From assembly GCA_019775845.1 (NCBI GenBank), contig JADQAV010000002.1:620001-684000 (forward strand): a DNA stretch of 64,000 nucleotides, given 5' to 3'. The notes under the pieces are model-generated. The model saw only the letters and a program-made list of their open reading frames with translations, had not been told where the DNA came from and searched no databases. Shown here in pieces: positions 21,453 to 34,319 of this stretch. Numbering within the stretch: position 1 is the first letter of the stretch; each line of letters starts with the position of its first letter. This stretch comes from Myrmaecium sp. VS I D KN 1 (taxonomy: Eukaryota > Ascomycota > Dothideomycetes > Valsariales > Valsariaceae). A program made the position numbers and the translations under genes.

Positions 21453-22858
21453 TACGTCGCTCCCGGAAGTTGGTCGGGTTGGTCCCCCAGTCTTCCGTGA
21501 TGGACCTCATGTCCACTTACCCTGATCCGACGACAAGGGGCTTACGAACCCTTACCGTCCGACGCGAGGGAGGGGCTCCCCTCCTGGCGGAACAGTTCAT
21601 CATCTGCGGTCCCGGTGACTTTCGGCTCTTCCTGTTCCCTTCAACGCTGCATGCATGTTTTACTTCCTAACACTGCGGCATCCGCGGTCCCCTTTCACTA
21701 TTAATCCTCACAAAAAGTCGTATACCCTTTATCAGCCTTCCAAGAATATATTCTTGATCAGTTCAGGTCCACTTCAAATCCTATTCTCTTTGTGATCAAA
21801 CTCTACTCGTCAATGCTCTCCTCTTCCATATGTGTGATCTGATTGTGAGGACCTATGTTTTGTCATTGGCTGTCTGTCGGAGTCAGAGTCCCCTCCTTAA
21901 ACTACTCCTCACGTACCGTTCTCCAACCTCTCCCGTTTGCTCCCCACGCATACCGGATCCTCCTCACTCGCCCCCTATCCAACCTGCTGTTGCCGCTCCT
22001 ACTCAGCGTCCCTGTACCGCCCCTTCCCGTATCTGTCGAGGAAATGGGTGTGGCCTCAGCAGTATCAGTGGCTGCAGCATCAGTAGGCAAGTAGCCGGCA
22101 TGGACTTGGGCATCTTCTTCAAGCGATATCTACAGCAGAGAGTAGCCAGTCACCTTAATTTCGAGAAGATGACGAGAAGGGCTGTGTGTATCTGTTTACC
22201 AGGTGCTGCATGAGCTACACGAGGTAGGGACAAAGAGTATATGGTGTTCATATCACTTCACGGGTATATCATTATTGTGTCCTATAAACAGCATGCACCC
22301 CTTGGTCAATTCAAGGAGGTGAAGGAATATAAATTTCACGCCTGTGGCTCGTAGTGAGCACAAGGGAAGCCACATGACTTGTTGTTTTCCAATAGTCGTC
22401 CTTTTGGAGGGAGCTAGCTCGTCTGGCTAATAGATACGTCCGACGATATACCTATTAAAGAATATATTTTTGCCAGAATAACCTGACAACATCGAATCCA
22501 AATCCTGATCACACGCTCGGGCTAACGTTAAGAGGCCGAGTAAATCAAGGAGGTAAGCTACTGCAGGTATATGAAAAGTGAACTTGAGCAAAGCGATAAT
22601 ATACAAAGTTATTATTTCTCTTTTCTTGCCGCTATTCGGCATGGGATTCTTGAGGTTTTTGGGGCGATCGTCCCTGATGCGCTGCTCACGCAGGCTGCAT
22701 AAACTCTCGTCCCCTGGCGCGCGTTCTCTACTGCTCCCACCCACCAAAAGACCCAAATCCCTCTTCACTATCCGGGTGACTGCCTCAACGCAGCCACCCA
22801 TCCTGCGCGAGACGCAGAACGAAAGAAAAAACGCACAAGCAAGATTTTGAGGGCCTCC
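21453..22858. other. Convergent intergenic region
   Basis: 1406 bp between the ends of two convergent genes. The first half is mixed in composition; 22230-22620 is richer in A and T. Overlapping short ORFs at 21830-22213 on both strands lack any recognisable feature. I see nothing else. Confidence 0.45.
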
Positions 22859-25800
22859 TCAAATATTCCTCGGCCCCACCATCACCCTCTCCTGCACCCA
22901 CACCCTCACCGACAGCCCCTCCCGAACCTCCCTCTCCACATCGAACGCCCCTCCCCTCTCCTTCAAATCCGCCACCGTGGTGGCGAGCTGCTCCTGCACC
23001 GCCGCCCTCCGCAGCACGTCCTCGATGCGCTGGTTCTCCTTGGTGGTCAGCTGGAGGAGCTTGGCCGCCGCCTCCCCGTTCGCCAGGTCCAGAACCGCGT
23101 ACAGCTCCGGTCCCGCGTCCTCCACCCACTCCCGCACCGTCTCCTCCTCCCCGAAGAGGTCGTCCTCGCTCACCTCGCTCTCCCGCCATCCCACCTTGAC
23201 GTCCCACACCCGCTTCGGGAGCCAGCCCTTGCCGCGAGCCCTTATGCCGGCGCCCAGCGCTCGCAGCTTGCGCTCCACCTCGATGCGCCAGCACTCTCCG
23301 CCCTCTGACATGCCCTCATAGCTTGCCAGGCCGCCGTCGAGGCGCTCGTAGTGGAACGATTGCGTGTCCTGGTCCAGGCCCACGCCGTTGCGGATGAGGA
23401 GGGCCTCCCGGCCTGCAGCGACGTTGGCTGCCTCAAGAGTCGTATAGGGGACGTCTGAGCGGACGTAAATCCACTCATATATATCCGGAATGGAGAATGA
23501 GGGCCATTCCTTGCGGCGAACGAAGTATGCGTAGTGGACCGTCGTGTCGTTGGGGTCGTTATTATTGTTGTGAACGTCGGCCGGCTCGATGACAGTATAC
23601 GGGGTGCACATGTGTGAAGGAGGGGTAGTCGGGATATAAGCGGCTAAGCCCCTATCCTCCCCTGTTTCTTCTTCTTCTTCTTCTTCTTCTTCTTCTTCTT
23701 CTTCTCCTCTTTCTTCTCCTTCCTCCTTTTCCAAACCATCGGTCTCGGAGCGGTCAGAAGTAATTTCCGCTTCAAGGCTACGTAGGTAGGCCATCATGGC
23801 CTCAGGATTTAATGTTTTTCCCCCATATTTCGGACGAGATTCGTCCCGAGCGGGTAGAGGAGGAAGAGCAGGGGCAGGAAGAGAAGGGGCAGAGAGAAAA
23901 AGGGGTGGCGAAGCCGGCGATTCTGCGGTGCTCTTATTAGGTATCTTCGCAGAGGTAATCATCGTTGTTCGCAGAGGAGGGTGTTCGCAGTTGTGCGCGA
24001 ACGATTCTTCACGCGGTTGAGGTGCCTGATCAGCAGGGAATTTAGGAGCGAGATCCCCTGCGCCTGTATTCACAGCCTTAACTGGTGACGAGACTTCATC
24101 AATCTGTGCTTGAATCGAAACCTTTGGACTCGCTACAGACTGGGCTGGAGTATTCTGCGTGGTAACGATAGGACGCTTCCCGACGGATCGCTTGGCCTGC
24201 TGGTACCGAAGCTTGAGAAAGGGAATGGAGAGTTTGCTGTTGGTCCTATAGTTCCATGTCTCCTGGATCTCGGACCACTCGAGGTTTTCTTCTCGCAGGG
24301 AGAGAAGGAGGTTGTCCTCGTCCGTGAGGGCGGCCGGCAGGGTCTCCTGGACTTTGGGTTCCTGTGGGGTAGTCGAAGGTGGTAGGACTGCTTTGGAGAT
24401 GCCTGTGGCAGAGCGGTCATTTCTGGAATCGTCAGAGACCGGCTGGCTTGTATTTACTGCTGCTTTCACGGCAGGTTGTTTCTGTGCTCCTTTCGGGAAC
24501 GACTTCACTATCTCGAACGCCTTCTTTTTCCCTTCTTCCACCTTTTGCTTGAGGGTAGTTGGGGTATATGCAGACTGCTGCTTGGAACTTATAAAAAGTT
24601 CAGCGGAAGATTCACCTTCAACCGGTGGAACAGGAGGGACGCTGCCGCTCCTCGCCGTTACAACTTTAAGGCTTTTACTATTCATTGTTCTCTGTGGTGC
24701 AGAGTCATGAATAGTTACATCACTGAGGCTTCGACCCTCCTGAAGCTCAGATTCACGAACTTCTCTCCAAGAACATTTCGAACGCTTCTTGTGGCAGCCT
24801 TTGCATGCTTTGAAGTGCTTCTCGCAATCTATCCGGAGACGGCGACAGCGGTCGCATGGTGGTGAGATGCGGTCGTCCTTGGACAGTTTCTCCATACGCT
24901 TAAGCATCTCTTGTCGATAAGGCTCACTGTCGTGATCCGCTTTTGACGTACTTCCGGCCGCGCCTCTTTCTTCCGAGGCTTGAACACGGGGAGACTGAGG
25001 CGGCGGGGGATGCGGAGCCCGCGGAGGAGCTACGAGACTTGACTCAGAGTCCTCCGCAAGGGTTGCGGGTACGTTGCTAGATGCACCTGATAATCCAGCT
25101 TGGCCAGTCAGGGCTTTGATTTTGCCTTGCTCGTTAGACGGTGAGGGCCTGGTAAGCTTCGGCAGTTTGTGCCCCGAAGAGGCATCCTCTTTGGTGGTAG
25201 CACCAGTAGCTAGGCGTACTTTACGCTTCTCCGCATTTCTCTGAGCAACCTGACGCTTCCTTGCAGCCTCACTTAAATCCGTATGAGAGGTATCGCGCTT
25301 GACAATCTTCAGGTCTGAGAGGCTATTGATACCAGAAGTCTGAGCCTGTTTTACGGTGTTCTCTGCAGCGACTGGCTCGTGAGTCTTTCTTTCGTCCCTG
25401 TTCCCTTTATTGTGGAGGTCTTTCTGCGCTGCTTCGTTTTGTCTCCCTTCATTTCCAGATCCCACAGACGCGTCTTCTACTGACGCAAGTCTATGCAATG
25501 CTCTTGGCTTGACTGGCTCCTCGATTGGTGGTCGCACTCTCTCTTGCTCCTGGTGTATATTTGACCTAGATGAACGATGCTCCGGTGCTATAGCCGGTAC
25601 AGCGGCAGCAGCAGTTCCTGTACGCGAGCTATTTTCGGGCTCGTTACTAGCTACTGGATAGCTTCGTTTACCGGGATCCCTTATTGATGCCGTAGTTGCG
25701 GGGCTGGCTCCTGTATAATTCGTCGTAGATTTCACAGATGGGTCAGAAGGCACAGCATCACCCGTGCGTGACGTGATGCGAGCTTTCTCGCGAACCAGAG

Positions 25801-27109
25801 ACTGTTTGACGGAAGGACTGGGAGAAGTTCCTGTCACCTTGCCCGGGAAAGCCTTAACGCCATCGCTAGGTTTCCGGACTGTTATATGTGCGTTGAGTTT
25901 TCCACCAGCTGCAGGTCTGTTAGACGTGTTCTGACTGCTTTTCTGCCCGCCGTTACTTTCGACACGCCCTGATCCAGTCTCATCTTGGTTTTTCTTAGTC
26001 TTTCTGGGGGGACCGGCTGGTTGAACAGCCACCTGTCCTGGGGCCCGGGTCACATTGTTCGCTTGCGGATGCTCCGGTTCTGACCGTCGAGCACTAGCAG
26101 GTTTGATAGCCTGCCTGTCGTGAGAGCACTTGTGTGCTTCTGAGTTCGAAGGATTGCCCCCTTGCACAGAAGGCTGTTTCGTTCTTCTTGCCTCATCTGA
26201 GGTGGACTTCCGAGTCGCAGCTACATGACTGCTAGCCCGACTCCTGGGAAGCGGGATGGAGTTACGGGCAGATGCACTCCGAGGGTTCGGGTGGGCCGCC
26301 TTTCGAGATTGTGCGAAGCTGCCACTTGGGGCTGGAAGGTACTAAATTATTGATATGTCAGGTTTCGTTCATTTGTTTGTGGACTCTCCACCCACCTTGT
26401 CGGAGAACCCGTCCTCTACAGCGGAGAACCCGAATCCGAACTCGTCCGTATTCTTCCTAGACGGAGACCAGTCCAGTGTATAGTTTCCAGTACGTTCTAC
26501 GGACGAAAGCTTTGGATGACGCCAATCCTCAGCTTCCTCGTCATCGTCTTCGACGAACGGACTTCGCGGTACTGCACAATGCCGGACCGGTTGTCTCCCT
26601 CTGCTAGGTCCCGAGTAACCACCAGAAGCGATGTTGGGATGAGGCCGGCTTTCGAGGCCATTAGCCACCGAAGGACATGCTCTCTTTTGTATGCTCTCGC
26701 ATCTTTGTGGATGAGGATGACTTGTGTCAGTAGCAGCAGATGCCGAAACTGAGGACTGCTGAGCTCCACTACGTGCTTGCGATGACGTGTCACTAGGTCT
26801 TCGTAACTCCCCTTGATGAGGTTCCCTGGTATATAGATTATCCACCGTTTGCGTTTTCTGCGATGAGCTGCGTTCATGAAGCAGGTCGGCCTGGTATTTG
26901 TCTGCCGTAAGATCGATTTTTCTATCATCGCGGTGAACGGCGTGACGATGACCGAGCTCTGTATTCCTATCATCTTTGATACGCGGTCTTTTCGATGACG
27001 TCTCTGAAGACTGCGAAGGAGTGAGTTCGGCAGGTCGTTTCGGAGCGCCTGCCAGTGACTGACGGTGAGCGGCGCCTTGCGAACGACGCTGTCCTGCCGG
27101 TGGCGACAT
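22859..27109 (-). CDS. Very large protein with a mid-chain Zn2Cys6 cluster
   Basis: Two exons on the minus strand, 27109-26396 and 26341-22859, joined in phase 0 across a 54-bp intron (donor GTGGGT, branch cctgac, acceptor aatttag), giving 1398 residues. The first 700 residues are disordered, rich in Ser, Pro, Lys and Arg. A perfect C-X2-C-X6-C-X6-C-X2-C-X6-C cluster (CDRCRRLRIDC, then CKGCHKKRSKC) lies near residues 734-763. At about 910-955 there is a Myb/SANT-like helical segment (LREENLEWSEIQETW, FLKLRYQQAKR). A Glu tract near 1130 is encoded by (CTT)n on the plus strand at 23668-23704. The C-terminal 270 residues look globular and are of unknown fold. Zn2Cys6 proteins are fungal DNA-binding regulators, but no middle homology region is seen. 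A nuclear chromatin or transcription role is plausible only. Confidence 0.75.
23668..23704. repeat. (CTT)n microsatellite inside coding sequence
   Basis: About a dozen CTT units on the plus strand encode a run of glutamates in the overlapping minus-strand gene. Such a tract is likely to vary in length between strains. Confidence 0.8.
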
Positions 27110-28047
27110 AAGCGAGCGAAGTCTTCAACGAGAAGCGGACGAATTATTCGTTAACCTTTAACTCTGTCCGTGTACTGCAGATATTGATAGCTGCTGCTAT
27201 CCTCGTCACAGTCTGTTTGTCTAGCTCACTCAGTTCAATCTAGCCAGGATCCAGATCGGACAGCGTAGAGCTGTTCCTGGCCAGCTTGTTTGTAATGGGT
27301 GCCTCTGCAGTGCGCAGAACCAAGGATCTTGACACCCGAGATCTTCTTGATCAGCAAGAGAGTAGTCAAAAGAGCTTTGGTTAAGTTGCGTGAAACCCAG
27401 TGCGTCGATGGCCTATATGCTGTACCAGTGAGACCAACAGCCAGGAACCTGAACTGGTGAATACTGATATGCTGACAGGGTAAGCAGGGTTTTCATGCTT
27501 GGAAGGAGACATTGGACGACTCACGAGCTCTAGACGTATCCTAGAATGATAGAGATGGACTGAAGTCGGTGAAGGTCATGCCGAAGGTGGTGAACAACCT
27601 TACTGAGCCGCCCCAAGTTCAGCTGATACCAATTTGATGAATCAAGATGTTCACCGACAGTTTGTTATGTCAAAATATGGAAAAACGATTGGACGAAACC
27701 CAATGCCGGGGTGAGGAAAGGACAGTATGACCAAACCAAGGAAGAGACCGTAAGTTAAGACTTGGAAAAATGGTTTGTTTTGGACCAGTTTGGACAGAGA
27801 CAACCCTGTAGGGTCCGTCCTAATAGTGCGAGCAAAAGCAGATACCAAAATTTATCACCCAAAAGATTCTACGCAAAAGGCTCATCAAAGCGAGAAAATT
27901 GCTATATGCGTAGCGAAGAAGAGAGGCAAGGAAAGAATCAATGAAATGGTAGGTTGTTTGTAGGTTGTTCATGCGATCAGTTAGTGGTACTGAATCGCAG
28001 AAGCTGATATCATACGTATATCGGGATGGATTCCTTTTGCTGGCCTA
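27110..28047. other. Intergenic region downstream of PUS1
   Basis: 938 bp between the start of the large Zn2Cys6 gene and the end of PUS1. No coding pattern on either strand. It presumably contains the Zn2Cys6 gene promoter and the PUS1 3' UTR. Confidence 0.5.
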
Positions 28048-30049
28048 TCAGCCCTCCCCGGCACTAGCCTCGTCTTCAGATTCGACCTCAGTTGGCTGCT
28101 TGAGTGCGCCCTTTCTCTCTTTCAGGCCCTCGTTGACAGCATCGATGCCGCCAGATGTAAGGAACAAGAACCAGGGCTCTTTATTGTTGTCAATATGCGA
28201 AAAGAATGAATGGAAACTGTTGTTGGCAGTGAGCGTACGTTCCTAGCGCTGTGATTGATGACTTACATATTCCCTTCAGCTTCCTCTCGGAATATCCGCT
28301 GGTAAATCTCCCTTTCCTTAAATTCCTCCATTTCCTTCTCATATCTGGAGAAGTCGATCTTTTCTCTCTGGAACTTGTCTGCCGCCTTCTCGTTGTAGTT
28401 GTCGAACACCGGTCTTTCCAGAAGCAAACCAAGCCCAGGCGCTTTTGGGATGCTCAAGTTCACGTCACGAAAGCTTTCCAAGATTCTGTTGGGGTTACAA
28501 CCACAGCGGACCACTAATGTGGCCATACCGACCATCTTCCGGATTTGATGCATCATGAAGCTTTGACCGTGGACCTTCAAACTCAGCCATTCGGTGTCGT
28601 TGATGATGATAGGTTTCTCGCCAACTTTGAAGCTCTTGATATGACGTTTCGCGGAAGGGTCCCGGAACTTCTTTTGGATGGTGTAGTTGTGATAATTGCG
28701 AGTGCCACAGTAAAGCTCAAGAACTTCCTTCAGGCGCTCAACTCTCCTGTCAGATATGCGATATGCTTTCTTAGCTGTGACATAAGCAGCTCTCAGTGAT
28801 TTCATGGCGGCCTCCAAGGCCGCCTTTTGCTCCCTTGACAGTCCGCTACCGCTTTGCGGCTTTGTTTCCTCAACGCCTGGGTGTTCCGTTTCTGTGGCTG
28901 GCTGTTGCATATCAAGCAATATCACTGCTTCTTCGGTCTTTTCTGATGGCGCTGCGTCGCCGGTTCCGTGTGGCTGGATGACCTTCAAAGGTTGGTCGCC
29001 TTCACCTGCGGCAGTCGTCGGTCCTGCAGGCTCCTGGGGCCCTTCATGATCATCGGTGTGATAAAGTGCTTCCTCAACCTTCTTGCGGACAGGCTCATCA
29101 AGGGTATCGAGGATTGGCTTGATATACTTCTCCTCAGTCTCGGGCCAAAACTTTGCAACCTCTGCTTGGCGCTCCTCATAAGCCTCTCGCTCCTGACATT
29201 TGTCCGCATACTCTACTAGCTTACGGCCGAGGTAACTGGAAGGATGCGGGGGCAAAAATGAGTGAGTGGGAATTAGGTATTCATACCATCGTGAATCGCA
29301 TGCTTGGTAGCAACTGAAGCTGCCCGTAGCACGTTGAATACCCCAAACTCGGATCTGAGGAGTTAGATGACTGTTGATCTTTTCTACGATGTCCTCATCC
29401 TCTATGATCATCTTCAGAGAAATGACATTGCCTGCAGCGTGCACGCCTTTGTCCGTTCTGGCGCAACGTACAAGTGCGGACTTTTTCGGATCATCGGCGT
29501 TAGCCTTTGAGATAGCACCTGCCTTGACGAAGGCCGTGAATAGATCCCCCTCGATCGTTTTCTCAGTGTGACTGATCTGCATTCCCTTGTAGCCGCTGCC
29601 AGAATACCCGATCATAACGGCGACCTTCCTTTTCGGCCTCCTCTGTTCCTGGGCCACCTCTTCCTGTGAAAATGGGACCGGGAGGATCGAGCTACCTTTA
29701 CCTTCTTCTTCTAATTTGCGGCGCTTTTCTTGCTCCCTTTCGTTGCGTGCTCGTCTGTCTGGTTGGTTGCGGCTTTTTGCTTAGTTAGAAGGGCGAGTTT
29801 AGGGCTTCGAGGGATGCCATACAAATACTCCATACGTCCCATATCTCTTCTCTTATTTCTTGCGCCTTGTTGTAATCGGGCATTCTCATGATGTTTCCGC
29901 TTCTTTCCTTTATCCTTGGGGTTTCGCTGCTCTGGTTGCGCAGTTGCGTCTTGCTCGCCATGTTCGCGGGAATTAGTGCCCGTCGGCCCTTCTGCAGCTG
30001 TTGTAGTAGGCTTGTTATCTTCATTGGTGCCCTCCATATTTGTTGACAT
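28048..30049 (-). CDS. PUS1: tRNA pseudouridine synthase 1
   Basis: Three exons on the minus strand: 30049-29836, 29758-28267 and 28216-28048, 624 residues in frame throughout. Intron 1 (77 bp) has branch ttctaac; intron 2 (50 bp) begins GTAAGT. The last exon supplies FHSFFSHIDNNKEPW and an acidic end that an unspliced reading would miss. The TruA/Pus1 domain begins at KRKVAVMIGYSGSGYKG; the catalytic Asp is in CARTDKGVHAAGN. TRNYHNYT and HQIRKMVGMATLVVRCG are further family motifs. An acidic, probably disordered insert interrupts the domain. Pus1 converts uridine to pseudouridine at several tRNA positions and in U2 snRNA and some mRNAs, in the nucleus; the basic N terminus fits nuclear import. 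The donor of intron 1 is the least certain junction. The gene is divergent from TFA1 with 301 bp between starts. Confidence 0.93.
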
Positions 30050-30350
30050 GTGGTCATGAATTTTTAGATTTTGGCGAGACAGTTGAGGCTCAGTTTGCGC
30101 CGGAGCTTTAGGCGGAGACGACAGGCAGAATCGAATACCTTTATTGCCTCAGGAATTAAGTACGGCATGCAGTTCGGAGAACACACCATTGCATCGCTGC
30201 TGGTCCGCATTTAAGCTATCTACTTCGACGGACAACGCCAGGCCTCCTAGCTTCCGTCTCACCGACGTCTCTTGCTTCTCATTATCAATCCCATGGTCGG
30301 CTAGGGCCACCTCGATATTTGCGCCTGCAATCTTTGCGCTATTGGGAAGA
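30050..30350. promoter_or_regulatory. Shared divergent promoter of PUS1 and TFA1
   Basis: Only 301 bp separate the two start codons, so both promoters and both leaders must lie here. No TATA-like box stands out. A minus-strand ORF (30149-30388) crosses the region and exon 1 of TFA1. Confidence 0.6.
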
Positions 30351-31696
30351 ATGGACGGCCTAGAGCTTGCGAAACAGCTCGTTCGCACTGTAACGCGAGC
30401 GTTCTACGAGACAGAACATGTCGTGCTAATCGATGCTTTGGTCAACCATTCAGCGTAGGCCTCGAACTGGTTTACTTTTGTAACTCATTGCTGATTCAAC
30501 CGCAGTCTCTCGTTACCGGATCTGGCCCTGGTAATGGATATGGGCAAGCAATTGAAAGCTGCGCAGAAAGTTAGCGGCAAGCTAAGAGAAGGCGGGCTGA
30601 TCTCAGTGTAAGTGCTGGCCGCGCGGAATTGCAATGGGCGCTGCTGATACTCTCTCATAGCTTCGGTCGCTCGGAGATTCGTGAAGGGGCTCAGAAGGCA
30701 GTGACTCGGGAATACTATTACATCGACTATCGACGCGCCGTGGATGCTACGAAATACCGCATTCAGATGTTGGACGAGAAGATCAAGTCTGAAAGTAGAC
30801 CTACAACCGAAAAGAAGGAATACGAATGCCCACAATGCCACTCCCAATGGACGACGCTGGAGCTGATGAGCAATGCTGTGCCCTATGGAACAGGTTTTCT
30901 TTGCAATTTATGTGGTCATATGTGCAATCCTATCGACGAGGAAAAGGCTGACGAGCAAAATGATAACACTCCGGCCAAATTCAATAAGCAATTCAGCACT
31001 TTCCTCAACCTCCTACAGAAGATTGATCACACTACGGTGCCGGAAATTACCGGCGAGCAGGCGCTTGCGGCAGCAGTCCCTCTCCCGCGCGATGAACGCC
31101 TTAATCCCATGGCTAAGTCCGAGCCCGTATCAGTTCCTACTGTTCGCCCGACGGCGGTCAAAGGGATGGCCGTCGGTACGGAGAAGATTGAGGTAACTCT
31201 CACCACAAACTCAGAAACCACTGCTGCCGAGGCTGCTGCGGAGGTAGAGCGTAGGGCTAGGCTTGCTGCGCAAAATCAACTTCCCTCGTGGCATACTCAT
31301 TCTACCATTGATAATGCGGACTATGGCAAGGGTGGAGTCAACCGCGGAATTGAGAACAGCACAACATTGCTCAAGTCAGAAGAGGAACAGGAAGACAAGA
31401 AGGTAGTTGATCCGGTTATGGAGGACTATTGGGCACAGATGGCTGCAGACAAGGAACGGGAGCAAAGAGAGCGGGAGGAAGAAGAGGAAGAAGATGACGA
31501 CGAGGAGGAAGATGAATTCGAGGATGTCGTCGTTCCTGAAGCCGATGATGCCCCAGAGTCGAAGAGAATGAAGTTGGAGGAGCCTGCCGAACCAGCAGTA
31601 GCTCCCGCAACAGCGCCGGCGCCGGCGCCAGCAACAAATGAGGCAGATGCTGCTGCCGAGGAATCGGAGGAAGACGAATTTGAGGATGCTATCTGA
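30351..31696 (+). CDS. TFA1: Transcription initiation factor TFIIE, large (alpha) subunit
   Basis: Exons 30351-30454, 30506-30607 and 30661-31696 with introns of 51 and 53 bp, 413 residues. The N-terminal winged-helix region covers about residues 1-90 (LAKQLVRTVTRAFYE, GKLREGGLISVFGRSEIRE across the second junction). A zinc ribbon follows near 122-150 (YECPQCHSQW, then FLCNLCGH, C-X2-C twice). The second half is acidic, with a Glu/Asp run near 340-360, an Ala/Pro repeat, and ends EDEFEDAI. TFIIE alpha acts with TFIIE beta to recruit and stimulate TFIIH during promoter opening by RNA polymerase II. The ATG at 30351 is the first in frame in exon 1 and gives the expected length. Confidence 0.93.
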
Positions 31697-32216
31697 AACT
31701 TACCTTTTTGCACAGCGTAGGAGTTAAGGGATTTCTGGAAGATATACCATTGAAAACGAACTGCATTCAGGGCGCGGGAAAAGGGTCGCGGGGCAATGAG
31801 ATATTCATTGCAAGAGCGATAAAGTGTTGTACGATCTGGATAGATGACGAGGCAGAACTCGTTCAAGTCACATATTTTCTCTCACAATACCACTGGATAG
31901 ATGCGTCCTCAAATTCGACAGCCCTTTGATCTTTCGATAATACCTTTCCAATCACTTCTAATAACAGACACTACCGTACCTAAGAAACAATACTGTTGTA
32001 GGTTGAACTGTGAATACTGGAGTAGTTGTTCTTGCCGGAGCTTGGCGTCTCGACCCCACCAACCTCCGTCTCCGCGCTTGATCCGACTGCTGGGATCCAT
32101 AGCTGATTTCGCGATCCGGTCGAAGACATACACACCAGTGACACCTTACACTCAGCAAACTGCTATCGCATGGACACGGCGCCAGCAATACATTGACATA
32201 CGGATTCCAGCCAGCC
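31697..32216. other. Intergenic region between TFA1 and SRP72
   Basis: 520 bp, same-strand neighbours. It should hold the TFA1 3' UTR and the SRP72 promoter. I see no further element. Confidence 0.5.
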
Positions 32217-34319
32217 ATGGCTGCTACCATCGCTAATGCGGCATCAACCCTATCCTCGCTCCTTCAGCAGACATCGCTCGATGATCATCAAGAAATACTG
32301 GAAGCTGCCAATTCAGTCTTGCAGAAGTCGAAAAATGATATAGGCGCCCAACATGTCCGTGCTGTTGCGCTGATCAAGCTGGATCGCTTCAATGATGCGG
32401 TCAAGGTATTCGAAGAAGCTGGGGACAATCTGAAGGATCGCGCGCCGTTGGAATACGCGTATGTTCTATACAAGTCTGGCCGTTTACAGGATGCAGAGAC
32501 GGTGGCCGACTCAGCCAAAGTCGGACGGGGCATGAAGCATGTTCTGGCGCAGACGGTATACCCCCGTTACTCCAAATGCTCAAGGGCGCAACGCTGACCA
32601 GGCTATGTAGGCATACCGCGCACAGAAATTTGACAGATCCGCAAATCTCTATCATCAGCTTGCGGGCCCGCAGGCGGAAGCTCATGGAGAAGCCGCTGAC
32701 CTGAGGATCAATCACACGGCCACAGATGCGCAATTGGCGTGGGCAGGTCAGGGTCATCTAGCTAACAACCAGAAGCCTAGCCGAGAGGATATGGACGCTT
32801 TCGAAACGTCTTATAATGCTGCTTGCGGAAGCATTGCGAGAGGAGAGCTCGGGCAGGCTGACGTGTTGCTGCGAAGAGCTATGGGTAATATTCCAGGCGG
32901 CATCGTACTGTAGCGCGATCTGACGTTAAACAGATCTCTGTAACGCATCTGACCTGTCAGAAGAAGAAAAGAAGGCCGAACTTTTGCCCATGACGGTACA
33001 GCGAATATACGTGTTGTCTAAACTAGGAAAGCCGGAGGAAGCCGAGAAACTTTCAACCAAACTGGCCATCGACGAGTAAGAGCATATTCGAAAAATCGCC
33101 GGATGAGACTAACAATTCTCGAAGCATCCCTGATGTCTCTACCAAGCATATCGCCCGGGTCAATTCGCTTGCAGCTACAAAAGACATTGCAAATCCTTAT
33201 CTTGCCCAACGCCTATTTCAAAGCATCCCATCTTTCCCTCCAACGGATCAGCCTTTCAAATTCCAGTCGTCTCTCCTTCGCCAAGATGCATATGTTATGG
33301 ATCTCCTCTCACATAAATATGACGGAGTTGCAAGATCGACAGCGGAATACCTCTCGCGACATGCCTTGCCGTCCATCGATGCGGATGTGACCAGCGCATC
33401 GGTCATTAATGCGGCAGCTCATGCTCGTAACCGGACAGGGAAGGCTGCACTCAAGCAGATACTTCCCTTGCTCGAACGGCGGCCTAACGATGTTGGACTG
33501 TTGCTTACCATTGTACATCTCTATCTACTCACAAATAACCACGGATCTGCTATCCAACTGATGGAGGCCTTCCTTAAGCGCTTGGAGGAATCCACAGATG
33601 CGACTGACCCAGATGTTCGCTATGCTCCAGGCCTTGTAGCGACACTGGTATCATTGTATCAGGCGCAGGGAAGGAAGGGACAAATCAGAACGGAGCTTGC
33701 AAAGGCTGCCTCTTACTGGCGTCATAAGTCGAAAGCAGCTTCCCCTGCGCTTCTAAGGGCAGCCGGCGCGGCGCTGGTGGAGTCTCACGCGCGCGAAGAT
33801 CTTTTCGCAGCTGTAGACCTGTTCTCTGCCCTTCTTGAACAGAATCCGACTGATCAAGGTGCTATTGCTGGGTATGTAGCTGCAGCCTCAGCTACGGATG
33901 CAGATCGTGTCACGGAAGATCAGCTGAATTCTCTACCTTCCATTGATAGCCTCATCCAGGGAATTGATATTGCAACGCTCGAGGCGGCTGGGGTTGCTAC
34001 GTTGGCCACGCCCGAAGCTCAGAGCCGGAAACGGCCAGCAGGCGACAAGGAAAAGCCTGCTAAACCTAAACGCATTCGCAAGTCAAGGCTTCCCAAAGAC
34101 TATGATCCCAACAAGAAGCCGGATCCCGAACGCTGGCTTCCCCTCAGGGACCGCTCATACTATAGGCCCAAGGGTAAGAAAGGGAAGGCGAAATTGGCTG
34201 GTCTGACTCAAGGAGGTGTTGTCCCTGAAGAAAGGGCCGCAACAGCGGTGGAGCAAACTGCCAGAACAAGTGGCCAACCAAAAAACAAGAAGAAGAAAGG
34301 CAAAGGAGGAAAGTGGTAG
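32217..34319 (+). CDS. SRP72: Signal recognition particle subunit SRP72
   Basis: Four exons, 32217-32555, 32611-32884, 32934-33075 and 33125-34319, with introns of 49-55 bp and clear branch sites (cgctgac, gactaac), giving 649 residues. Most of the chain is helical TPR-like repeats (for example AVALIKLDRFNDAVKVFEEA, YVLYKSGRLQDAETV, IYVLSKLGKPEEAEKL). Near the C terminus lies the SRP72 RNA-binding motif with KPKRIRKSRLPKDYDPNKKP followed by DPERWLPLRDRSYY, then a Lys-rich tail. SRP72 pairs with SRP68 on 7SL-type RNA in the cytoplasmic particle that brings ribosomes making secretory proteins to the ER. The start at 32217 gives MAATIANAASTL; an upstream in-frame start is not ATG. Confidence 0.95.

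Noticed and set aside
20630-21670. 346-codon plus-strand ORF overlapping the EBP-like gene
   Set aside because: Out-of-frame shadow in GC-rich DNA; the spliced EBP-like frame has recognisable membrane helices and family motifs.
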